A stretch of DNA of 64,000 nt from BJGV01 sp003230615. Lineage in GTDB: Bacteria > Pseudomonadota > Gammaproteobacteria > Burkholderiales > Nitrosomonadaceae. The stretch is from NCBI GenBank assembly GCA_963663215.1, contig OY760140.1, positions 1,178,001-1,242,000 of the forward strand, written 5' to 3'. The notes below the pieces were generated by a model that was given only the letters and a program-made list of their open reading frames with translations, searched no databases and was not told the DNA's origin. The position numbers and the translations under genes are program-made. Below, one piece after another: positions 18,299 to 26,023 of the stretch (position 1 is its first letter; each line of letters begins with the position of its first letter).

Positions 18299-18712
18299 AT
18301 GCCCCCTACTTCTAATAAGATTACGATTGCCTACAATGAGATAGAAATTAGTGCAATCCGGGCACAGGGAGCTGGTGGGCAGAATGTAAATAAGGTCTCC
18401 AGCGCAATTCATTTACGTTTTAATATTGGCGCTTCTTCGCTACCTGATCTTTACAAAGAACGTTTACTGAAACTGAGTGATCAGCGCATCACTTTTGAAG
18501 GCTTCATAATTATCAAAGCACAGCAATACCGTAGTAAGGAAAAGAATCGGCAAGAAGCTTTAAGAAGATTGTATAAGCTGATTGAAAGTGCAGCTAGTTC
18601 CCCTAGAAAACGTAAACCAACCAAGCCAACTCGTGGCTCTGAAAAGAAACGCCTTGATAACAAGACTCGGCGAGGGGAAATTAAGGCTATGCGAGGAAAA
18701 GTTACAGATTAG
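18299..18712 (+). CDS. arfB: Peptidyl-tRNA hydrolase / ribosome rescue factor ArfB
   Basis: Ribosome-rescue hydrolase related to the catalytic domain of release factors. The 137-residue protein has the GGQ motif in RAQGAGGQNVNKVSSAIHLR. It lacks the codon-recognition domain and ends in a long basic tail (KRKPTKPTRGSEKKRLDNKTRR), which in ArfB inserts in the empty mRNA channel. With smpB elsewhere in the window, this organism appears to have two independent rescue routes. Confidence 0.95.
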   Translation: MPPTSNKITIAYNEIEISAIRAQGAGGQNVNKVSSAIHLRFNIGASSLPDLYKERLLKLSDQRITFEGFIIIKAQQYRSKEKNRQEALRRLYKLIESAASSPRKRKPTKPTRGSEKKRLDNKTRRGEIKAMRGKVTD

Positions 18713-18900
18713 AATGCTTTGTAAAAGACACCTAAATCGGTTCTGCAGTGCAGATAAATCAACTTCTGAATCAACATTCCTAGCTATCCCTACTGTCCTC
18801 CTTGCTTCTCGAAATATCATGGCAACCTACGTTCTCACTGTGAAACCAAGTGGTTGAGGTATAATTCCATTATTCTGAGTTCTGTGTTGCTGGAGATTAC

Positions 18901-19221
18901 ATGCCAATTTATGAATACCAATGCGGGTCTTGCGGTTCCAAAAAAGAACATCTGCAAAAACTAAGTGAAGCGCCTGTCTTAGTCTGTCCTGAATGTGGTA
19001 GCAATGCTTACACTAAGCTTGTTTCTGCTGTTGGGTTTCAGTTGAAAGGTAGTGGTTGGTACGCCACCGATTTCAAGAACGGTTCAAAATCAAAACCGGA
19101 AGGGGAAAAGGAAGTAAAGAACAAAGTTATTTCTGCTACAAACGAAACCGCGTCTAAGACCGCGCCAGATCCAGTGCCAGCGCCCAGCAATGGCAAAGTA
19201 CCACCTTGCACTACTAAATGA
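18901..19221 (+). CDS. FmdB-type zinc-ribbon protein
   Basis: Protein of 106 residues starting PIYEYQCGSCGSKKEHLQK. Two Cys pairs (CGSCG near residue 9 and CPECG near residue 30) form the FmdB/CxxC zinc ribbon. GSGWYATDFK follows, then a low-complexity tail rich in Lys, Thr and Pro. Such genes are commonly placed just before a DUF502 gene and aspS in Betaproteobacteria, as here. Function is unknown. Confidence 0.88.
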   Translation: MPIYEYQCGSCGSKKEHLQKLSEAPVLVCPECGSNAYTKLVSAVGFQLKGSGWYATDFKNGSKSKPEGEKEVKNKVISATNETASKTAPDPVPAPSNGKVPPCTTK

Positions 19222-19246
19222 ACATTTAGCACGAATATTCTTCAAT

Positions 19247-19879
19247 ATGAAACGATATTTCATTACAGGCCTCCTTATCTGGGTACCTTTGGGCATGACT
19301 GCCTGGGTTCTGAAATTCTTGATCGATACCATGGATCAGTCGCTACTCCTGTTACCTGACAGCCTACAACCTGAACGCCTGCTGGGCATGAATATTCCTG
19401 GCATAGGTACGATTCTTACATTACTCGTGGTATTCATTACTGGTCTGCTGACTGCCAATATCATCGGTCAAAAATTGGTGTCATTCTGGGAAGGAGTATT
19501 GTGGCGCATCCCAGTAGTTAAATCGATTTACTGGGGCATTAAGCAAGTAAGTGATACATTATTCTCAAGTCAAGGAGTAGCTTTCCGTAAGGCATTATTG
19601 GTTCAATATCCACGCGAAGGTTCGTGGACAATTGCATTCATGACTGGACAGCCGGGAGGAGATGTGATCAACCACCTTAAGGGTGAATACATAAGCGTCT
19701 ATGTACCAACCACGCCTAACCCTACTTCTGGATTTTTCCTGATGATGCCGAAAAGTGATGTAATTGAGCTTGATATGAACGTAGATACAGCTCTAAAGTA
19801 CATTATTTCCATGGGTGTTGTCTCACCCAACAATGAAAATAGGAACCCCGGTCAACCAATAGGCGACACTAAAAAATAA
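19247..19879 (+). CDS. DUF502 family membrane protein
   Basis: Predicted inner-membrane protein of 210 residues. I start it at MKRYFITGLLIWVPLGMTAW, after the fmdB-like stop; an earlier in-frame ATG lies inside that gene. There are two transmembrane segments (about residues 5-27 and 55-85). The conserved family blocks PVVKSIYWGIKQV, FRKALLVQYPREG and VYVPTTPNPTSGFFLMMPKS follow. The family is widespread with no defined role. It precedes aspS, a conserved neighbour. Confidence 0.88.
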   Translation: MKRYFITGLLIWVPLGMTAWVLKFLIDTMDQSLLLLPDSLQPERLLGMNIPGIGTILTLLVVFITGLLTANIIGQKLVSFWEGVLWRIPVVKSIYWGIKQVSDTLFSSQGVAFRKALLVQYPREGSWTIAFMTGQPGGDVINHLKGEYISVYVPTTPNPTSGFFLMMPKSDVIELDMNVDTALKYIISMGVVSPNNENRNPGQPIGDTKK

Positions 19880-19934
19880 CGCCGACTTCTTACGAAGTTA
19901 TAAATCCTAACTAACCCCTGATTCCCAACATACC

Positions 19935-21695
19935 ATGCGCACCAATTACTGTGGCCTCATTGACACTCAATATCTTAACAAGACTGTCACGCTCTTCGGT
20001 TGGGTACATCGTCGCCGAGACCATGGCGGAGTAATCTTTATCGATATGCGCGATCGTGAAGGTTTAGTTCAAATTGTGTGTGATCCGGATAACTCAGTCA
20101 CGTTCCAAAGTGCGGAAAAAATCCGAAATGAGTTTGTACTCAAAGTTATCGGCATAGTTCGACATCGTCCTGAAGGAACTGTCAATTCGACTCTCATCAG
20201 CGGTGAAATTGAAATACTGGCACAGTCTATTGAAATACTCAATGCCTCGCTAACACCACCATTTATGATCGATGACGAGAACCTAAGTGAAACCGTTCGT
20301 TTAGAACATCGTTATCTTGATCTTAGACGTTCACAGATGCAAAAAAATTTGCGGTTACGCTACAAAGTTACGATGGCCGTTCGTATGTTTCTAGACCAAC
20401 ATGGCTTCATCGATATTGAAACGCCGATGTTAACTAAATCTACACCTGAGGGAGCACGTGATTATCTAGTGCCATCACGCATTAATGCAGGATATTTCTT
20501 TGCGCTCCCACAATCACCTCAATTGTTCAAGCAATTGCTTATGGTTTCTGGATTCGATCGATATTACCAGATTACTAAATGCTTCCGCGATGAAGACCTG
20601 CGTGCAGACCGGCAACCAGAATTTACACAGATTGACATCGAGACATCTTTTCTCACCGAATCCGAAATTATGACGCTGATGGAAGAGATGATTTGTAATT
20701 TGTTCAGTTGTGTGATGCAAATCAATTTACGACCTCCCTTTCCACGCCTGACATTTTCTGAAGTTATGTCGAAATATGGTTCTGATAAGCCTGATTTACG
20801 CATACCGTTAGTACTAACCGAACTTACCGATGTTATGAAGGAAGTCGAATTCAAGGTATTTTGTGAAGCTGCACATAAACTTGGTGGGCGTGTAGCGGCA
20901 TTATGTGTGCCTCAAGGTAGTGAGCTATCACGTAAAGAAATTGACGACTACACTAGTTTCGTTGGAATTTATGGCGCCAAAGGGCTTGCCTATATTAAGG
21001 TTAATGCTTTGGAAAAAGGGCTTGAAGGCCTGCAGTCACCAATATTGAAATTCTTACCGGAAGCAGTAGTGCAAATTATTCTTGAGCGCACTTGCGCAAA
21101 AGATGGTGACCTTATATTTTTTGGTGCCGGTAAAGCCAAAATAGTTAATGAAGCATTGGGTGCGTTACGTGCAAAAGTTGGACAAGACCGGAGTCTTTCT
21201 GAACCTGGCTGGAAACCTTTATGGGTTATAGATTTTCCAATGTTTGAACGAATCGAGGAAGAAAATCGCTGGCAGGCACTGCATCATCCATTTACTTCCC
21301 CTGCAGATGGTCACGAGAATCTGTTGGAAACCGATCCCGGCAAAGCGCTATCAAAAGCATTTGATATGGTCCTGAATGGCTCAGAAATTGGAGGGGGCTC
21401 GGTACGTATTCATCGTCAAGAAATACAGTTAAAAGTGTTCCATGCTCTGAATATAAGTGTTAATGAAGCGCAAGAGAAATTTGGCTTTTTGTTGGAAGCC
21501 CTACAGTATGGGGCGCCACCTCATGGTGGAATTGCATTTGGCCTTGATCGTGTCGTCGCTATGATGACGGGTGCAGAATCGATACGCGACGTTATTGCCT
21601 TTCCTAAAACTCAACGTACTCAGTGCTTGTTAACCCAAGCACCAAGCATAGTGGACGAAAAACAGTTACGAGAACTACATATACAGCTAAAATAA
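19935..21695 (+). CDS. aspS: Aspartyl-tRNA synthetase, probably non-discriminating
   Basis: Class II synthetase of the bacterial type, 586 residues. It has an N-terminal OB-fold anticodon-binding domain, motif 2 (CFRDEDLRADRQPEFTQIDIE), the bacterial GAD insertion, and motif 3 (GIAFGLDRVVAM) near residue 535. The anticodon-binding loop reads RRRDHGG, with His30 where the discriminating E. coli enzyme has Leu. His at this point is associated with enzymes that charge both tRNA-Asp and tRNA-Asn and rely on GatCAB. That specificity is inferred from this one position and needs gatCAB in the genome. Confidence 0.96.
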   Translation: MRTNYCGLIDTQYLNKTVTLFGWVHRRRDHGGVIFIDMRDREGLVQIVCDPDNSVTFQSAEKIRNEFVLKVIGIVRHRPEGTVNSTLISGEIEILAQSIEILNASLTPPFMIDDENLSETVRLEHRYLDLRRSQMQKNLRLRYKVTMAVRMFLDQHGFIDIETPMLTKSTPEGARDYLVPSRINAGYFFALPQSPQLFKQLLMVSGFDRYYQITKCFRDEDLRADRQPEFTQIDIETSFLTESEIMTLMEEMICNLFSCVMQINLRPPFPRLTFSEVMSKYGSDKPDLRIPLVLTELTDVMKEVEFKVFCEAAHKLGGRVAALCVPQGSELSRKEIDDYTSFVGIYGAKGLAYIKVNALEKGLEGLQSPILKFLPEAVVQIILERTCAKDGDLIFFGAGKAKIVNEALGALRAKVGQDRSLSEPGWKPLWVIDFPMFERIEEENRWQALHHPFTSPADGHENLLETDPGKALSKAFDMVLNGSEIGGGSVRIHRQEIQLKVFHALNISVNEAQEKFGFLLEALQYGAPPHGGIAFGLDRVVAMMTGAESIRDVIAFPKTQRTQCLLTQAPSIVDEKQLRELHIQLK

Positions 21696-21779
21696 CGGAT
21701 ATACTGAAGGATAGAAGCGCTGATACTAACTTGAATTAAGAATATTCTTGGTTCTACTCTGTGCTTCTAATCCAATGTC

Positions 21780-22226
21780 ATGGAGACATATAAAGCCCCT
21801 ATTTCTGTTCTGGTGGTGATCTATACTCCTGATCTGCAGGTCTTATTGCTAGAGCGATCCGACCACCCCGGTTATTGGCAGTCAGTAACTGGTAGCCAAC
21901 TTCAGGGGGAAACGCTACCGCAAACGGCAGCACGAGAAATCGCTGAAGAAACGGGACTAGATGCTACTAGTTTTTTATTAACCAACTGGAATCTTCTGAG
22001 AAAATATGAGATTTTTCAGGAATGGCGATGGCGTTATGCTCCAGAGGTAACGCACAATACTGAACATACCTTTGGCTTGCTTGTACCAAAACCTATCCCG
22101 GTCACGGTATCAACACGAGAACATCTACGTTACGCCTGGTTTCCCCAGCAAGAAGCCGTGGAAAAAGTTTTTTCATGGAGCAATGCGGAAGCAATTCGCA
22201 AGCTACATCTCACGATAAAAACATAG
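21780..22226 (+). CDS. nudB: Dihydroneopterin triphosphate diphosphatase NudB
   Basis: Nudix hydrolase removing pyrophosphate from dihydroneopterin triphosphate in folate synthesis. The 148-residue protein has a complete Nudix box (G-x5-E-x7-REIAEE-x-GL, in GSQLQGETLPQTAAREIAEE). It also shows the NudB-type start YKAPISVLVVIYTPDLQVLLLER and the WFP near the C-terminus. The position directly after aspS is conserved for nudB in many proteobacteria. Confidence 0.92.
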   Translation: METYKAPISVLVVIYTPDLQVLLLERSDHPGYWQSVTGSQLQGETLPQTAAREIAEETGLDATSFLLTNWNLLRKYEIFQEWRWRYAPEVTHNTEHTFGLLVPKPIPVTVSTREHLRYAWFPQQEAVEKVFSWSNAEAIRKLHLTIKT

Positions 22227-22328
22227 AATGAAAGAAAATAATACACTTTAAAAATCTTCGAGAACCCATATTTAGTATTCTTGTCTTATGAGAATAATGT
22301 ATTTTCCTTGTAAGATATTGGAGTAACT

Positions 22329-23426
22329 ATGCAAGCATAAGCTATTGAATTTAAACAATTTGACAGTCTACTAGATGATACCTGTGAACAACGTATTGTT
22401 GCAGCAAAAGCTGCGCTAGGAAAACGCGCGATAATACTTGCACACCACTATCAGCAAGCAGACGTGTATAAGCACGCCGATCTCACTGGCGATTCCCTTA
22501 AACTTTCGCGCCTCGCTAGCCAAGCAGATGCAAAATATCTAGTATTTTGTGGTGTGCACTTCATGGCTGAAGTGGCATATATTCTGTCTAAACCAGAGCA
22601 AGTCTCTATTCTTCCCGACCTCTCAGCAGGATGCTCGATGGCTGATATGGCGAACCACTCCAAGGTAGAACGAGTTTGGCGCGAATTGGCAGAAGTGTTT
22701 GATCCTGATAAGACTATAACACCTGCAACTTACATCAATTCTGCAGCAAATCTGAAAGCTTTCTGTGGGGAGCATGGCGGAATCGTCTGCACTTCTAGCA
22801 ATGCTCTTGAGATTCTACGATGGTCTTTCTCCCATCGCGAGAAAGTACTGTTTTTTCCTGATCAACACCTAGGGCGTTGGAGTGGACACAAATTGGGTAT
22901 TTCACTGGATGAAATGCCAGTATGGGATTTTGACGAACCGATGGGTGGGCTTACTCAGGAACAAATAAGGAAAGCCAAAATCTTACTATGGAAGGGACAC
23001 TGCTCAGTTCACCAAATGTTTCAACTACAGCATATTCTTCGTTTCCGTAACCAGTATCCTGAGGGCTTGGTAATTTCACATCCAGAATGTAGTTTTGAAG
23101 TTTGTAATAATTCCGATTATGTCGGTTCTACCGAATTCATTATTAATACCATCAGCGAAGCAAAGCGAGATACTCGCTGGCTAGTGGGCACCGAGTTAAA
23201 TCTGGTCAGCCGAATTGCTGAGGAATTTAAACCCAAAGGGAAGATTGTACAATTTATGTCCCCGATAGTATGTATGTGTTCTACCATGGCTCGCATTGAT
23301 CCGCAACATCTTGCTTGGACGCTAGAAAATCTGGTCGCAGGAGAAATAGTAAATCAGATAAAAGTACCGGAAGCGGAGGCAAAGCTCGCAAAGCTTGCAC
23401 TGGAAAGGATATTAGAAGTTTCATAG
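22329..23426 (+). CDS. nadA: Quinolinate synthase NadA, interrupted by an in-frame TAA at codon 4
   Basis: [4Fe-4S] enzyme that condenses iminoaspartate and dihydroxyacetone phosphate to quinolinate for NAD synthesis. From the ATG at 22329, which has GGAG eight bases upstream, the frame reads M-Q-A-stop. It then continues open for 361 codons with unmistakable NadA sequence, including LAHHYQQ (H39, Y41 bind substrate), C102 in SAGCSMADM, ECSFEV and CMCSTMAR for the cluster. The next usable conventional start, GTG at 22464, would delete H39 and Y41 and should be inactive. A CAA-to-TAA change is the simplest reading. Rescue could come from initiation at ATT 22344, readthrough or a suppressor tRNA; otherwise the gene is dead or the base is an assembly error. 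Confidence 0.85.
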
Positions 23427-23504
23427 GATCACCAACACATAAGCTAGCAGGTAACCTTTCCCTATACCCTACCCAATAATAACACCAATCCTATTGTTCA
23501 TCAC

Positions 23505-24257
23505 ATGCTCGATAAGCTGCATATAGCAACTTACAATATCCACAAGGGATTTTCGCATTTCAACCGGCGTATGATGATACACGAACTGCGCAATCGCTTG
23601 CGGGCTCTCAATGCAGATGTAATCTTTTTGCAAGAAGTAGTCGGTCACCATAAGGGCCACTCTACCCGCTATGAAAACTGGCCAAATAGCCCACAACATG
23701 AGTTCCTAGCCGACTCGGTATGGCCTGATTTTGCCTATGGAAAGAATGCGGTATACGACGAAGGACATCACGGCAACGCAATTCTTAGCCGCTATCCCAT
23801 AATGCTTTGGGACAATGAAGACGTTTCGACACACCGGTATGAAAGCCGTGGCATGCTCCACTGCGAAATTAATGTCCCCGGCTGGCAGAATAATCTTCAT
23901 TGTGTTTGTATCCATCTAGGATTATTTGCCCGCGGGAGAAAGAAACAATTGCTAGCCCTAAATCGACGTATCGAGCAACTGGTGCCACCACAAGCGCCGT
24001 TGATTATTGCTGGTGATTTCAACGACTGGCGGGAAAGGGCAAACCACACCCTAATTGAACAACTAGGTCTGACCGAAGTTTTCGAACTTACCGGTGGCAG
24101 AGCGGCACGTAGTTATCCTTCATGGTTACCAGTATTCCGCCTTGATCGAATCTATGTACGTGGCTTTTACTTAGAAAAAACCCAGGTACACCAGGGTCGT
24201 CCTTGGTCGAGAATTTCTGATCATGCTGTACTGTCTGCAAGGATGATCCATAAATGA
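23505..24257 (+). CDS. Endonuclease/exonuclease/phosphatase family protein
   Basis: Predicted metal-dependent phosphodiesterase or nuclease of 250 residues. Fold motifs are in order: YNIHKGF at the start, FLQEVVG near residue 43, IAGDFNDW near residue 168 and SDHAVL near the C-terminus, which supply the metal- and phosphate-binding residues. Its stop overlaps the start of the cardiolipin synthase gene by four bases. This pairing is common and suggests a phospholipid-related substrate, as in E. coli ybhP-clsB. The exact substrate is unknown. Confidence 0.88.
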   Translation: MLDKLHIATYNIHKGFSHFNRRMMIHELRNRLRALNADVIFLQEVVGHHKGHSTRYENWPNSPQHEFLADSVWPDFAYGKNAVYDEGHHGNAILSRYPIMLWDNEDVSTHRYESRGMLHCEINVPGWQNNLHCVCIHLGLFARGRKKQLLALNRRIEQLVPPQAPLIIAGDFNDWRERANHTLIEQLGLTEVFELTGGRAARSYPSWLPVFRLDRIYVRGFYLEKTQVHQGRPWSRISDHAVLSARMIHK

Positions 24258-25429
24258 AGGTGCCTGACTTTGTCGAAGGCAATCGTATCACCCTGCTACG
24301 TAATGGCTCAGAATATTTTCCGGCGTTAGAATCTGCTATTGATAGAGCACATCATGAAGTGCATCTTGAAACCTATATTTTTGAGTATGATGCTACTGGT
24401 ATTCGTATTTCTGAAGCATTAAAAAGAGCTGCAAGGCGTGGTGTGACAGTTCGTCTTCTACTGGACGGATTCGGTTCTCAAAATTTACCACAAGAAGCAA
24501 TACAGAACTTGCTTAATACTGGCGTACAAGTGCTCATTTTCAGGAAAGAAATTTCGTCCTTTAGGCTACGGCGCAACCGGTTACGACGGATGCATAGAAA
24601 ACTGGCGGTGGTAGATGCAAGCATAGCTTTTGTCGGCGGAATTAACGTGATCGACGATCTCAACCATCCCGAACCATTGCTTCCACGTTTCGATTTTGCG
24701 ATTTCAATTGAAGGCCCGCTACAAAGACAGCTTATGTTGGCTACTAAGCATTTGTGGAAGGTAGTGGCAATGGCACGCCTAAAACGCTGGGTGAAACACA
24801 ATGAAACACCGTATTTAACTATCCAGCCCAGTGGGAACCAGCGTGGAGCACTCGTAATACGCGATAATTTTCGTCACAGACATGATATAGAAGAAGTGTA
24901 TCTCCATGCCATCACTAATGCTTGCAGCGAAATCATCATTGCCAACGCTTATTTCCTACCAGGCATCAATCTCCGTCATGCCCTTAGCAATGCTGCCCGA
25001 CGCGGTTTGCGCGTAGTGTTGCTTTTACAAGGCAGAATCGAGTATCGATTGCAACATTATGCTACGCTCGCACTCTTTGGAAGCTTGCTAGATGCAGGTA
25101 TTGAAATTTACGAGTATCACAAGAGTTATTTGCATGCAAAAGTAGCTGTGATTGACCGACGTTGGTCTACTGTGGGCTCTTCCAATATTGATCCCTTCAG
25201 TTTATTACTAGCTCGGGAAGCCAATGTGATAGTAGACGATGAATTGTTCGCGAATCAACTACGATTCTGCTTAGAAAATGCTATGGTAAAAGAGTCGACA
25301 CGAGTGTTACAAGAAAAATGGAAAGACCAATCATGGATTAGTCGTACAATGAGTTGGGTAAGCTACTATATAGTACGCACCTTACGCGGTATGGTGGGTT
25401 ATAACCGGAAAAATAACAATCCCGAGTAA
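24254..25429 (+). CDS. clsB: Cardiolipin synthase B-type phospholipase D family protein
   Basis: Phosphatidyltransferase joining two phospholipids to make cardiolipin. The 391-residue protein has two HKD motifs: HRKLAVVD with H114, K116 and D121, and HAKVAVID near residue 293. It lacks the two N-terminal transmembrane helices of ClsA, so it is of the ClsB/YbhO type, a peripheral membrane enzyme. Translational coupling (ATGA) to the upstream phosphodiesterase gene matches the enteric ybhP-ybhO pair. A broader PLD activity cannot be excluded. Confidence 0.87.
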   Translation: MKVPDFVEGNRITLLRNGSEYFPALESAIDRAHHEVHLETYIFEYDATGIRISEALKRAARRGVTVRLLLDGFGSQNLPQEAIQNLLNTGVQVLIFRKEISSFRLRRNRLRRMHRKLAVVDASIAFVGGINVIDDLNHPEPLLPRFDFAISIEGPLQRQLMLATKHLWKVVAMARLKRWVKHNETPYLTIQPSGNQRGALVIRDNFRHRHDIEEVYLHAITNACSEIIIANAYFLPGINLRHALSNAARRGLRVVLLLQGRIEYRLQHYATLALFGSLLDAGIEIYEYHKSYLHAKVAVIDRRWSTVGSSNIDPFSLLLAREANVIVDDELFANQLRFCLENAMVKESTRVLQEKWKDQSWISRTMSWVSYYIVRTLRGMVGYNRKNNNPE

Positions 25430-26023
25430 GGAAAACAATAAGGTTCATTAAGAGCTATGATTCATGATTTTCTTAAGAGTTCCTCATAGCTTAGGACCAA
25501 CCAACTATGTCGTATTGTTTGCAGACATAACCTTTCCTTAGTTAATATGGTTGCCGTTTTCGGCGAATAAATCCGCCCACATTCGCAATTATTTCAGATA
25601 CGCTATTTTGTAAAGTGTCGTTGATCGAATTTGGCTTGCTTTCGTGACTGATGAATAAGAGTAATTATGTTGATAATTTTATCTATACCCAATATGTTCA
25701 GGTGCTCCATTACATCTCCTGCGAATACAGAAACGTCAAATATCAAAAATACCCTGATGATTTCCTGACATGGGACTTGGTTGTTAAGTGTTGTTTTGTT
25801 TCTACTTCAATAGATTTTTGATGCAAAATTCCTTGCTACGTTCAATTATGAAGAGAAAATTATAGGGGCAGAATGTTTTTCCAATCTAAACGTCTACTTT
25901 GTGTATAAAGCAGACATCAGCTCTACATATCATTGACATTAAATAATTAATTTAGTATACGGCTCTTGCTAGGGATCTTTTTATTACATTTATGAAACCC
26001 AAATTTAAAGATTATTTCAATAA
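25430..26023. other. 594-base gene-poor gap between clsB and the acyltransferase
   Basis: AT-rich stretch with no recognisable gene, tRNA or transposon end. It contains several short open stretches with stops in every frame. The one with a good ribosome-binding site, on the minus strand at 25603-25710, is listed separately. The gap marks the upstream border of the AT-rich acyltransferase gene, so it may be leftover DNA from an insertion. Confidence 0.5.
25603..25710 (-). CDS. Possible small ORF (35 codons) with strong ribosome-binding site
   Basis: The ATG (read on the minus strand) is preceded by AGGAG at a 5-base spacing. The frame runs 35 codons to a TAG. The predicted peptide begins MEHLNILGIDKII and is amphipathic at first, then basic (QSRKQAKFDQRH). 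I recognise no family. It could equally be the front of a decayed gene: another frame over 25560-25640 also reads like coding sequence. Low confidence. Confidence 0.25.
   Translation of the reverse strand: MEHLNILGIDKIINIITLIHQSRKQAKFDQRHFTK

Noticed and set aside
22464..23426. nadA as a 320-residue gene starting at GTG
   Set aside because: This would remove the conserved LAHHYQ motif although it is encoded just upstream in frame. The ATG at 22329 with its ribosome-binding site is the real start of the gene, now followed by a stop.
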